Source of the DNA: Streptomyces althioticus
Lineage (GTDB): Bacteria; Actinomycetota; Actinomycetes; Streptomycetales; Streptomycetaceae
Direction: 5' to 3'
NCBI GenBank assembly: GCA_014649355.1
Contig: BMSW01000005.1
Coordinates: 1 to 64,000, forward strand
DNA length: 64,000 bases
How positions within the stretch are numbered: the stretch's first letter is position 1; each line of letters opens with the position of its first letter. This document shows positions 45,452 to 53,624 of the stretch, one piece after another. Made by a program: the position numbers and the translations under genes. The notes below the pieces were generated by a model. The model was not told the DNA's origin and ran no database searches. It was given only the letters and a program-made list of their open reading frames with translations.

Positions 45452-46668
45452 GGCCGGACGACAGCACGGCGGACGACTGGTTCGTCGACTTCCTCAACTT
45501 CGGCGTCGGCGTCCTGTCGCTCGTCTGCCTCAGCTGCTCCGTGATCTGGGGTCTCGTGGCGCAGGACCGGATCCTGCTCGGCCCCCGGCAGCGGATCATC
45601 GCGCAGGCGGTGCACCGGACCACGGCGGTCGGAGCCGTCTTCTTCCTGCTGATCCACATCGTGATCAAGCTGGCGCTGGACCACACCTCGTGGATCGCGG
45701 CCGTGATCCCCTTCGGGCTCGTCCTCACCGACGACGAGGCCGTCATGGGGCGGAGCTTCCTGATCGGCCTCGGCACCCTGGCCGGCATGCTGATGATCTT
45801 CGTGGCGATCACCGGCGTCCTGCGCAACCGCTTCGCCTCCCCGGCGGAGGTCGCCGCCCGCTGGCGCGCGGTGCACATGCTGGCCTACCCGGCCTGGTGC
45901 GCGGCGCTGGTGCACGGCCTCTACGCGGGTCGAGCGGCCAAGCCGATCTTCATGATCCTGTACGGCCTGTCGCTGTTCGGCGTGTTCGTGGCCCTGGTGC
46001 TGCGGGCCTCCCCGCGCCCGGTCAAGCGCAAGGTGGCCGACAGGATCACCTCGCTGCTGGGCCTCGACCAGCAGCCCGGCAGCCGGCTGGAGGAGGCCAG
46101 AGCGCGCAACGCCGAGTCCGCCCTGCCCGGTTACGGCGGCGGCGGTGCCCGGGACGACGGCCGGCCGCGCTCCGAGCGCCCGTCGTACGACGCCCCCGAC
46201 CCGGCCCCGGAACCGGCGAACGGCTTCGCCGCCGCCTACCGCGCGGTGTCCCCCCGGCAGTCCGCCGCGCAGAACCCGCTCACGGACGCCACCGCCCGCA
46301 TGGAGATGCCGGACCTCGGGGCCACGGAGGCGATACCCCTCGTGGACTCGCCCTCCAGCACCTCGGGCAGCTGGCCGATCCCGTCCCCGCCGCCCGTCGG
46401 CGAGGCCCCTCCGTCGGCCTACGACCCGCTCAACGACACCGGATACACCATCCCGACCTACAACAATTCGGTCGCCTCCGGCTACGGGTCGAGTGATGTG
46501 TACGACACCGCTGAGACGAACACCCTCTACGGCACGTACAACCCGGGTGACACGTACAACAGCGGTCCCGCCAATGCACCAACCCCCGGTGTGCCCTCGT
46601 CGTCCTACGACTTCGACGCACCGGGGTCGGGCGAACCTTGGAACACGCCTTCCGGAGGCTTTAAGTGA
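45448..46668 (+). CDS. Bis-heme b membrane protein, ferric-reductase/cytochrome-b-like (406 aa)
   Basis: About five membrane helices occupy residues 12-190. Two helices carry paired histidines, H56-x13-H70 and H143-x12-H156, the spacing seen in ferric-reductase-type proteins that bind two hemes across the bilayer. The C-terminal ~215 residues are hydrophilic, Pro/Ser/Tyr rich and probably disordered. GTG 45448 follows GGAGG by 7 nt. The stop overlaps the GTG of the NuoF/ferredoxin-like gene, so the two likely form a membrane electron-transfer pair. Confidence 0.8.
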   Translation: MRPDDSTADDWFVDFLNFGVGVLSLVCLSCSVIWGLVAQDRILLGPRQRIIAQAVHRTTAVGAVFFLLIHIVIKLALDHTSWIAAVIPFGLVLTDDEAVMGRSFLIGLGTLAGMLMIFVAITGVLRNRFASPAEVAARWRAVHMLAYPAWCAALVHGLYAGRAAKPIFMILYGLSLFGVFVALVLRASPRPVKRKVADRITSLLGLDQQPGSRLEEARARNAESALPGYGGGGARDDGRPRSERPSYDAPDPAPEPANGFAAAYRAVSPRQSAAQNPLTDATARMEMPDLGATEAIPLVDSPSSTSGSWPIPSPPPVGEAPPSAYDPLNDTGYTIPTYNNSVASGYGSSDVYDTAETNTLYGTYNPGDTYNSGPANAPTPGVPSSSYDFDAPGSGEPWNTPSGGFK

Positions 46669-48278
46669 ACGAGGCCCTGCCCGACGTCCCCGAAGTCCGC
46701 GTCGTGGGGCTTCCCCAGCTCACGTCGGGTTTCGACCTTGTCGACAGGCTCGATCTTCAGATGCACCTCAAGGTGCACGGCCCGCTCGAGCCCCTGGGCG
46801 GTGAGCAGCTCGCGCAGCTCGCCGAGCGCATCAACCTCAGGGGCCGCGGCGGCGCGGGCTTCCCCTTCCACAAGAAGCTGCGCTCGGTCGCCGAATCGGC
46901 GATCAAGCGCGGCGTCCGGCCGGTCGTCGTCGTCAACGGCAGCGAGGACGAACCGGCCTGCCGCAAGGACACGGTGCTCATCAACCGGGCGCCGCACCTC
47001 ATCCTGGACGGCGCGCTGCTGTGCGCCGAGGCCATGGGTGCCCGCACGCTCGTGGTGGGGGTCACCCGTGAGTCGACGCAGCGTTCGATGTAACAGGCGC
47101 TCGCCGAGCGCGGCCTGAGCAACGGCCGCCGCTCGGCGCTGCGCGCCCGGGTGCAGCGCAACCCGGTGCGCATGGTGACGGGGGCCGCCGCCTCCCTGAT
47201 CCGCTCCATCGACGGCGGCCCGGCCATCCCGCCGGGCCGCAAGACCAGCGCCTCCAAGAGCGGTGTGGGCGGCGCGCCCACGCTGCTGTCCAACGCCGAG
47301 ACGTTCGCCCAGCTCGCCATCGCCGCCCGCATCGGCCCCGAGCGCTACGGCAACACCGGCCTGTACGACGAGCCGGGCACCGTGATGCTCACGGTGTCCG
47401 GGGCGGTGGCCCGCCCGATGGTGGTCGAGGTCCCCACCGGCGTGCCGCTGCGCTACGTGCTCCAGCTGGCCGGCGCCCCGCCGGTCCCGCAGGGGGTGCT
47501 CACGGGCGGCTACCACGGCAAGTGGATCGACGCGGCGACCGTGAACGAGGCGATCGTCTCCCGCAACTCGCTGGACGCGGTGGGCGGTTCGCTGGGCGCT
47601 GGCGCGATCCTGCCGATCAGTCAGGACACCTGCCCGCTGGGCGAATCGCTGATGGTGGCCAAGTGGCTGGCGCAGGAGAGCGCCAACCAGTGCGGCCCCT
47701 GCTACCTCGGGCTCCCGGCCGCCGCGCGGGGCCTGGAGGACATCCTCAACGGCGGTGGCGCGGCGGCGCTGGAGGCGGTCCGGCAGGTCGCGAAGAACGT
47801 GAAGCGGCGCGGGGCCTGTTCGCACCCGGACGGCTCGGCGATGTTCCTGGAGTCGACGCTGAAGGCGTTCACCGAGGACATCGCGCTGCACGCCCTCGGC
47901 AACGGCTGCGGGCGGCCCGTGACCGGCGTGCTGCCCCTCTTCGAGGGCGGCGCGACCCCGACGGGCATCCCGGGCGGCGAGGACGAGGACAAGCACGGCC
48001 CCAGCCGTCAGAAGATCTTCGTCGACTGGACGCTGTGCCGGGGCCACGGGCTGTGCGCGGACCTCCTCCCGGAGGTCTTCCAGCTCGGCGCGGACGGCTT
48101 CCCGACGGTGGCTCAGGCGCAGGTGCCGCGGTACGCGGAGGCGAAGGCGCTGCGCGCGGTGCGCCGCTGTCCGGCGCTGGCCCTGCGCATCGAGGAATCG
48201 GCGCCCCAGGCGAAGGCGCCGTCCCGGAACCTTCCGGTGCTCTCCCAGGGGCGCGGCAGGCGCGCTCTGGGGCGCTGA
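46665..48278 (+). pseudogene. NuoF/SLBB/ferredoxin-like oxidoreductase, interrupted by an in-frame TAA
   Basis: The reading frame is continuous from GTG 46665 to 48278 except for TAA at 47091-47093 (codon 143). Before the stop lies the flavin/NAD part with GRGGAGF (60-66) and GSEDEPACRKD. After it come the SLBB domain, ANQCGPCYLG and GACSHPDGS (iron-sulfur Cys) and a ferredoxin tail (WTLCRGHGLCADLLPEVF ... RRCPALAL). The full product would be ~537 aa, taking electrons from NAD(P)H toward the membrane partner. The downstream half has no ribosome site of its own, so it should be broken unless the stop is misread or an error. Confidence 0.8.
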
Positions 48279-48392
48279 CGCACTGACGGGGGGCGACACA
48301 CACGCAGCCGGCCCTCTCCGGCGGTCCAGGCCGCCGGAGAGGGCCGTTCGCGTGCGGTGTGCGGCACGGTCCGAGGCGTGCGCACAACGACC

Positions 48393-48426
48393 GAGGGCGG
48401 ACCATCCGTTCGGATGATCCGCCCTC
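48393..48426. terminator. Hairpin between the NuoF-like gene and tRNA-Ala
   Basis: GAGGGCGGA...ATCCG pairs with CGGAT...TCCGCCCTC around a TT loop, with a 2-nt internal mismatch. It lies just 3' of the minus-strand tRNA and 115 bp after the plus-strand gene, so it can serve both. Confidence 0.7.
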
Positions 48427-48434
48427 GACTTCTG

Positions 48435-48507
48435 TGGAGCTAAGGAGAATTGAACTCCTGACCTCCTGCATGCCATGCAGGCGCTCTACCAACTGAGCTA
48501 TAGCCCC
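48435..48507 (-). tRNA. tRNA-Ala (anticodon GGC)
   Basis: The 73-nt cloverleaf on the minus strand begins GGGGCTATAGCTCAGTTGG and ends in TAGCTCCA. The anticodon loop ATGGCAT sits between CCTGC and GCAGG, the T arm is GGAGTTCAATTCTCC, and the 3' CCA is not encoded. It is identical to the copy at 49271-49343. Confidence 0.97.
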
Positions 48508-48657
48508 TTGCGGTGTTCCCCCGGGTTTCCCCGGCGGCGACGCCAACTTTACACGGTCCCCCCGGCCCAACACCAAATCGGTTTCGCTTCGCCCGGTTCC
48601 GCCCGGAACGCCCGCCCTCGCTGGGACGCTCCCTGACGCTCCCCCGCCCTCGGGCGC

Positions 48658-48891
48658 TCAGGCCGTCACGAACGAGTAGAAGCGTTTGAGGGTGCAGTGC
48701 TCCTCGAGCAGCCGGCCGTAGATCGGCTCCCCCTCGAGTTCCCGGTACGTCTCGATGGGGTCGCCTTTTATGATCAGCGCCCGCGCGCACTCCTCGCACC
48801 AGTACTGGTAGTCGGGGTTGATCGGCTCCATGTCGCGGACGATGGGCGTGCCGCTGCCGCACCAGTCGCACTTCCGCCTGTGTGCACCCAT
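48658..48891 (-). CDS. Small Cys-rich protein, putative zinc-binding (77 aa)
   Basis: Two CxxC pairs (KCDWCGSG and WCEECARAL) about 21 residues apart suggest a zinc ribbon-like site at the N-terminal half; the C-terminus is a helix-rich TYRELEGEPIYGRLLEEHCTLKRFYSF. The family appears conserved in Streptomyces but its function is unknown to me. ATG 48891 lies 3 nt after the stop of the zinc-ribbon gene at 48895, so the two are surely co-translated. Confidence 0.75.
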   Translation of the reverse strand: MGAHRRKCDWCGSGTPIVRDMEPINPDYQYWCEECARALIIKGDPIETYRELEGEPIYGRLLEEHCTLKRFYSFVTA

Positions 48892-48894
48892 CGG

Positions 48895-49068
48895 TCAGCT
48901 CCAGCTGTGGCCGCAGGCCGTGCACACGTAGGAGATCCCGCCGTTGTCGCCGAGCACCTGGGCGACGTGTGCGGAACCGCAGGAAGGGCAGCTGAGACGC
49001 GTAGAGGTCCGTCGGGTCGACACCGCTCCGAGGAGGTGGTCGACCTCCTCGAGGATGCTCGCAGGCAT
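48895..49068 (-). CDS. Tiny zinc-ribbon protein (57 aa)
   Basis: ATG 49068 is preceded by GGGAGGGAG at good spacing. The peptide starts MPASILEEVDHLLGAVST and carries CPSCGSAHV followed by CTACGHSW, a classic zinc ribbon, ending in SWS. It is followed 3 nt later by another Cys-pair protein. The pair sits between two tRNA-Ala genes on the same strand. Possible roles are transcription- or RNA-associated, but none can be assigned. Confidence 0.75.
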   Translation of the reverse strand: MPASILEEVDHLLGAVSTRRTSTRLSCPSCGSAHVAQVLGDNGGISYVCTACGHSWS

Positions 49069-49227
49069 CACAACTCCCTCCCGTCGGGCCGCGCCCCCTT
49101 CCGGTCGTTTGATTCTGCCACGACCGGGCCAATACGGTCAGCGACGCCGTGGTACCGGTAGGGACACGGCTCTACGCCTCGTAGAGGTATACGTCCGAGA
49201 ACACCGCCGTGCTCATCGGCGGACGAC

Positions 49228-49260
49228 AAAAAATCCCGCCTCCGCTGAGGGAGACGGGAT
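49228..49260 (-). terminator. Rho-independent terminator of the upstream tRNA-Ala
   Basis: On the minus strand ATCCCGTCTCCC pairs imperfectly with GGAGGCGGGAT around a short loop, and TTTTTT follows. It starts 11 nt after the tRNA 3' end at 49271. Confidence 0.8.
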
Positions 49261-49270
49261 CTTCATCATG

Positions 49271-49343
49271 TGGAGCTAAGGAGAATTGAACTCCTGACCT
49301 CCTGCATGCCATGCAGGCGCTCTACCAACTGAGCTATAGCCCC
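49271..49343 (-). tRNA. tRNA-Ala (anticodon GGC), second copy
   Basis: Identical in sequence to the tRNA at 48435-48507, including the anticodon loop ATGGCAT and lack of an encoded CCA. It is followed by a canonical terminator. Confidence 0.97.
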
Positions 49344-49505
49344 TGGCCGCCACATGAAGTGACTTCCTGGTTTCGCTCCGCTCGGCGGGGCGAACAAGAA
49401 GAACTTTAGCCTGCGACCTGCCAGAAAGTGAAATCCGGGTCCGGGACCCCGCGGGGCGGGTCGCACGGCCGCCGCCGGAGGCCCCGGCGGCGGGCACGGC
49501 CGTCC

Positions 49506-50174
49506 TCAGGTGTCGTCGCCGAGCACCGGCTCCGGCAGGGTGCCGGCGTTGTGCTCCATCAGCCGCCAGCCCCGGGCGCCCTCGCCGAGGACGGACCAGC
49601 AGCAGTTGCTGAGGCCGCCCAGGCTCTCCCAGCTGCGCGGGTCCAGGCCGAGCAGCCGGCCGATGGTGGTGCGGATGGTCCCGCCGTGGCTGACGACCAC
49701 GAGCGTCCCGTCCTCGGGGAGCTTCTCGGCGTGCCGCAGCACCACGGGGGCGGCGCGGTCGGCGACCTCGGTCTCCAGCTCGCCGCCGCCGCGGCGGACG
49801 GGCTCGCCGCGCTTCCACGCGGCGTACTCCTCGCCGTGGCGGGCGATGATCTCGTCGTGCGTCAGGCCCTGCCAGACGCCCGCGTAGGTCTCCCGCAGGC
49901 CCTCCTCGTGGACGACGTCGAGGCCGGTGAGCGCGGCCAGCTCGGCGGCGGTGGCCGCGGCCCGCCGCAGGTCCGAGGCGACGATGGCGTCAGGCCGGAG
50001 GCTCGCGAGCAGACGGGCGGCCCGGCGGGCCTGGGCGACGCCGGTCTCGGTCAGCTCGACGTCCGTGGAGCCCTGGAAGCGGCGCTCCACGTTCCAGGAG
50101 GTCTGGCCGTGCCGCCACAGGATGACGCGGCGGCCCCGGCGCGCGGAGCCGCTCACCTCACCGGTGGCGCTCAC
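49506..50174 (-). CDS. Histidine phosphatase family protein (222 aa)
   Basis: The phosphohistidine RHG motif is in LWRHGQTSWN and the second catalytic His in VVSHGGTIR; LRETYAGVWQGLTHDEI is the usual middle motif. This is the CobC/phosphoglycerate-mutase-like branch acting on small phosphorylated metabolites. GTG 50174 overlaps the TGA of rsfS (GTGA) and has GGGGGGTGAG upstream, so it is preferred to the GTG at 50180. It is the last gene of the nadD-LCP-rsfS run. Confidence 0.9.
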   Translation of the reverse strand: MSATGEVSGSARRGRRVILWRHGQTSWNVERRFQGSTDVELTETGVAQARRAARLLASLRPDAIVASDLRRAAATAAELAALTGLDVVHEEGLRETYAGVWQGLTHDEIIARHGEEYAAWKRGEPVRRGGGELETEVADRAAPVVLRHAEKLPEDGTLVVVSHGGTIRTTIGRLLGLDPRSWESLGGLSNCCWSVLGEGARGWRLMEHNAGTLPEPVLGDDT

Positions 50175-50617
50175 CGCCACTCACCCCCCGGCTCGGTCGC
50201 CTCCTCGGCCTCCTGGAGCTTGGCGTGCTCGGCGGCCTTGCCGCGGGTGGCCTTGGCGTCCTCGGGGAGGTCCAGCTCGGGGCAGTCCTTCCAGAGCCGC
50301 TCCAGGGCGTAGAAGACCCGCTCCTCGCTGTGCTGGACGTGGACGACGATGTCGACGTAGTCGAGCAGCACCCAGCGGGCCTCGCGGTCGCCCTCGCGGC
50401 GGACCGGCTTGGCGCCGAGCTCCTTGCCGAGCCGCTCCTCGATCTCGTCGACGATCGACTTGACCTGGCGGTCGTTCGGCGCGGAGGCCAGCAGGAATGC
50501 GTCGGTGATGGACAGCACGTCACTGACGTCGTAGGCGACGATGTCGTGCGCGAGCTTGTCGGCGGCCGCCTGGGCGGCGGTGTGGACGAGCTCGATGGAA
50601 CGGTCGGTTGCGGTCAC
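50171..50617 (-). CDS. rsfS: Ribosome silencing factor RsfS (148 aa)
   Basis: The RsfS/Iojap domain is clear: DVSDVLSITDAFLLASAPNDRQVKSIVDEIEERL, then GDREARWVLLDYVDIVVHVQHSEERVFYALERLW. RsfS binds L14 and blocks subunit joining under starvation. The neighbourhood nadD-LCP-rsfS is conserved in actinobacteria. GTG 50617 is chosen by homology; its ribosome site is weak. The short Glu/Ala tail after LPEDAKATRGKA is variable. Confidence 0.94.
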   Translation of the reverse strand: MTATDRSIELVHTAAQAAADKLAHDIVAYDVSDVLSITDAFLLASAPNDRQVKSIVDEIEERLGKELGAKPVRREGDREARWVLLDYVDIVVHVQHSEERVFYALERLWKDCPELDLPEDAKATRGKAAEHAKLQEAEEATEPGGEWR

Positions 50618-50710
50618 TGCGTGGCTTTCGGTCGACGGTCGGTTGACCTCCAGGGTCTCACGGACCGCCGGGCGCACCCCACGTCGTCACGCGGGGTGCG
50701 CCCGCCCTCA

Positions 50711-52438
50711 CTACGAGCCCGGGTCGTAGTCCTGGCCGAGGACGACCGCCACGCGCGCGTTGCCGGAGACCTTGCCCTTGGTGACGGCGTCGGCGGGCAG
50801 GCCCAGGGTCTTGGCGACCTCGGCGGCGTTCTCCTTCTCCGCGGGGTCGGCGTAGACGACCTCGGAGGCGGACTCGGCGGAGCCGGCGGTGCCTCCCTCC
50901 AGGAAGGTGAAGCCGCCGTTGAGCAGCACCACGCGGGCCTTCTCGGTGCTGTCCTCGTCTCCGGTGGCGTTGCGCACGGAGACGGTGACCGCGGCGTCCC
51001 GGTCGGGGCTCTTGGCGGTGCCGCCGAGGACGTCCTTGACCACGCCTTCGCTCGCCTCGGCGGTGAGCGTGCCGTCCTCCTCGACGGGCAGCAGCTGGGT
51101 GCGGTGGTCGCCGCCCTTGGCCAGGTCGGAGAGCCCGGCGAGGAAGGCGCCGAGGTCCGCGTCGGTGAGCGGCGGCTCGATGATCTGGCCGAGGGTCTGG
51201 ACGGTGGTCGTGGCGGCGTCCGGGTCGGAGGTCAGCTTGCGCAGCACCCCGTGCAGCACCTGGCCGAACCGCTCCAGCTGGGCGTCCTGGGCCTCGCCGG
51301 GGCCGCGGTGGGTGGCGTAGGCGACGGCCATCTTGCCGCTGAGGGTCTGGCCCTTGCCCTTCCTGACCAGCGGCGCCTGGCCCTTCTTCTTGGCGTCCGG
51401 GTCGGGCACGTCGGCGTCGGTGTCGACCTCGATGTTGCCGACCAGGTCGACGAGGGTGAGCAGGAAGGGGGTGTCCAGCCGCCAGGTGCCCTCGATGTCG
51501 GTGCCGAGGACGGTGTCGAGGGCGGTCCTGGTGCCCTCGGAGCCGTCGTCCTCGACGGACTTGGCGAGCGTGGTGGTGGTGCCGTCCTCGGCGGTCAGGG
51601 CGAGGGAGTTGGGCAGCAGCACGGTGGTGCCCTGCTTCGTGGTGGCGTTGTCGACGAGCAGCGCGGTGGAGGTGCCGCCGTTCTCGGTGTCGTGCAGGTG
51701 GACGACGAGCACGTCCCGCTTCTGCGCGCCCGCGGCGGTGGTGGTGCCGGTGCCCTTGTCCGAGGAGGAGAGGCCGGGGAGCTTCCCGGCGTACCAGAGG
51801 TAGCCGACGCCGCCGGCGACGACCAGCGCGAACACCACGGTGAGGGCGATGATCCGGCTGCGGGCGCGGCGGCGGGCCTCCTCGCGGCGCTCGGTGCGGT
51901 TCTCGGTGAACTTGAGCCAGTCGATGACGTCCTCGGAGTCGTCGTCGGGCTCCTCGACGAAGGCGAACTGCTCGGTCCGGTAGTCGGGGGCCGGGCCGTC
52001 GCCGTCGTCCCTCGCGTCGTCGGCCGGGCGGGCCTGCTGCGGGATGTGAGCGGTGCGCTCGGGGACGTGGCCGGTCTGCTCGGGTATGTACGCGGTCTGC
52101 TCGGTCACCCGGGGCTGCTGTCCGGTGCCGCCGGGGTGCGTGCCCTGCCCGTAGGGGTCGTGGGCGGGCTGCTGGTGGCCGCCCGTGGCGTACGGGTCGT
52201 AGCCGTAGCCGCCGCCGTTGCCGTACGGGTCGTAGGCGGGCTGCTGGTGGCCGCCGGTCGCGTAGGGGTCGTAGCCGTAGCCCTGCTGGGTCTGGCCGCC
52301 CTGCCCGCCGTAGGGGTCGTACTGCTGCTGCGTCTGCTGATCGACGGCCTGCCGGTAGACCGGCCGGCCGTACTCGTCGTAGCCGACGAGCTCGTACGGG
52401 CCCCCGTCCCCGTGTCCCGCGTCGTATCCCTCGTTCAC
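50711..52438 (-). CDS. LytR-CpsA-Psr family-like protein with LytR_C domain and repetitive cytoplasmic tail (575 aa)
   Basis: A long cytoplasmic N-terminus (1-~195) contains Tyr/Gly/Gln-rich repeats, including two copies of GYGYDPYATGGHQQPA. One membrane helix follows (RIIALTVVFALVVAGGVGYLWYAG), then a diverged LCP-like domain (VLVVHLHDTENGGTSTALLVDN ... LVDLVGNIEVD ... GEAQDAQLERFGQVLHGVL) and a LytR_C domain (AVTVSVRNATGDEDST). LCP enzymes attach glycopolymers to peptidoglycan. The usual Arg-rich R(x)nRIxRQQ element is poorly kept, so catalysis is uncertain. GTG 52438 has AGGGG 6 nt upstream. Confidence 0.82.
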   Translation of the reverse strand: MNEGYDAGHGDGGPYELVGYDEYGRPVYRQAVDQQTQQQYDPYGGQGGQTQQGYGYDPYATGGHQQPAYDPYGNGGGYGYDPYATGGHQQPAHDPYGQGTHPGGTGQQPRVTEQTAYIPEQTGHVPERTAHIPQQARPADDARDDGDGPAPDYRTEQFAFVEEPDDDSEDVIDWLKFTENRTERREEARRRARSRIIALTVVFALVVAGGVGYLWYAGKLPGLSSSDKGTGTTTAAGAQKRDVLVVHLHDTENGGTSTALLVDNATTKQGTTVLLPNSLALTAEDGTTTTLAKSVEDDGSEGTRTALDTVLGTDIEGTWRLDTPFLLTLVDLVGNIEVDTDADVPDPDAKKKGQAPLVRKGKGQTLSGKMAVAYATHRGPGEAQDAQLERFGQVLHGVLRKLTSDPDAATTTVQTLGQIIEPPLTDADLGAFLAGLSDLAKGGDHRTQLLPVEEDGTLTAEASEGVVKDVLGGTAKSPDRDAAVTVSVRNATGDEDSTEKARVVLLNGGFTFLEGGTAGSAESASEVVYADPAEKENAAEVAKTLGLPADAVTKGKVSGNARVAVVLGQDYDPGS

Positions 52439-52454
52439 CGGTGCCCCTCTCGGC

Positions 52455-53093
52455 TCACTCGCCGCGATACAGCTGGCGCTTGGCGATGTAGCGCACGACA
52501 CCGTCCGGCACCAGGTACCAGACGGGGTCTCCCTTGGCGACTCTCGCACGGCAGTCCGTGGAGGAGATGGCGAGGGCCGGGACCTCCACGAGCGAGACTC
52601 CGCCCTCGGGCAGGCCGGCGTCGGTCAGATGGTGGCCGGGCCGGGTCACGCCGATGAAGTGTGCCAGGGAGAACAGCTCCTCGCTGTCGCGCCAGGTCAG
52701 GATCTGGGCGAGGGCGTCGGCGCCGGTGATGAAGAACAGGTCCGTGTCCGGGTTGAGCGCGTCGAGGTCGCGCAGGGTGTCCACGGTGTAGGTGGGTCCG
52801 CCGCGGTCGATGTCGATGCGGCTGACCGAGAACTGGGGGTTCTCGGCGGTGGCGATGACCGTCATCAGGTAGCGGTCCTCGGCGGGCGAGACCGCGCGGT
52901 GGCTCTTCTGCCACGGCTGGCCGGTGGGGACGAAGACCACCTCGTCGAGGTGGAACTGCGCGGCCACCTCGCTGGCCGCCACCAGGTGCCCGTGGTGGAT
53001 CGGGTCGAAAGTGCCGCCCATGACGCCCAGACGGCGCTTGCCCCGCGCGACCGGGCCGGTGCCGGGGCCGGTAGGCATGTCCTGCTCTCCCAT
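52455..53093 (-). CDS. nadD: Nicotinate-nucleotide adenylyltransferase (212 aa)
   Basis: The nucleotidyltransferase signature [11 protein letters not shown] (~26-36) and the [13 protein letters not shown] motif near the C-terminus identify NadD, which makes deamido-NAD from NaMN and ATP. Length is normal. ATG 53093 or ATG 53078 are both possible starts. The LCP gene follows by 16 bp, then rsfS and the phosphatase. Confidence 0.94.
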   Translation of the reverse strand: MGEQDMPTGPGTGPVARGKRRLGVMGGTFDPIHHGHLVAASEVAAQFHLDEVVFVPTGQPWQKSHRAVSPAEDRYLMTVIATAENPQFSVSRIDIDRGGPTYTVDTLRDLDALNPDTDLFFITGADALAQILTWRDSEELFSLAHFIGVTRPGHHLTDAGLPEGGVSLVEVPALAISSTDCRARVAKGDPVWYLVPDGVVRYIAKRQLYRGE

Positions 53094-53163
53094 GCGTGCA
53101 GACCCTACCGGCCCGGCCTGTGGGCCTCGTGCGCCAGTGCCCTCCGGGCGAGGGCCCGGCGGC

Positions 53164-53328
53164 TCAGCGGTCGCGGTTGAAGCGGGTGGTGATCCACAGC
53201 AGGAGCAGCAGCACGAACAGGGCGCCGCCGCCGGTGAGGTAGGGGCTGAGGCTCTCGTGGTTGCCGCCGTGCTCTCCGCCCTCGGCGGCGAGGGTGACCA
53301 TCTGGGCAGCGGTGCTGGGGAAGCTCAT
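53164..53328 (-). CDS. Small single-pass membrane protein (54 aa)
   Basis: ATG 53328 opens a 54-residue frame: a short Ser/Ala N-terminus, a His/Gly-rich loop ([12 protein letters not shown]), one membrane helix ([18 protein letters not shown]) and a basic end (NRDR). A protein of this kind precedes nadD in other Streptomyces by recollection. Its function is unknown. Confidence 0.65.
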   Translation of the reverse strand: MSFPSTAAQMVTLAAEGGEHGGNHESLSPYLTGGGALFVLLLLLWITTRFNRDR

Positions 53329-53523
53329 CTTCGGCAGGACCTATCGCGTGTGGGCGGGATAAAGACGTGCGCTCATCGTATGCGGGCGGCTTCCCGGCGA
53401 TCACGCCGACTCCGCCGTTGCGGGCGTGCGGCGCCCCTGTGCGGCCGTCCCGGCGGGGGCAGGCAACCGTTGCCCGGTGCCCTGTCGTCCTTCCGCGTGG
53501 GGCCGCACGGAGCGGCCGTCCCC

Positions 53524-53553
53524 CTGCCCGCGCACGGGAATCCCGCCTAGGCT
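53524..53553 (+). promoter_or_regulatory. Candidate promoter of the M48 peptidase gene
   Basis: CTGCCC and TAGGCT are 18 nt apart, about 70 bp before the ATG at 53625. The -10 is a good TAnnnT; the -35 is weak. The rest of the 296-bp gap 53329-53624 shows no gene. Confidence 0.35.
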
Positions 53554-53624
53554 GGGTCCCGCCGCGGGGGAGCGGGGGCCGCACCGGCGACCGCGCAGGT
53601 CCATCAGACGCACATGGGGGATAC

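Noticed and set aside
48435..49343. Integrative element between duplicated tRNA-Ala att sites
   Set aside because: There is no integrase or excisionase, and the repeats are complete tRNA genes in the same orientation, with only two small genes between.
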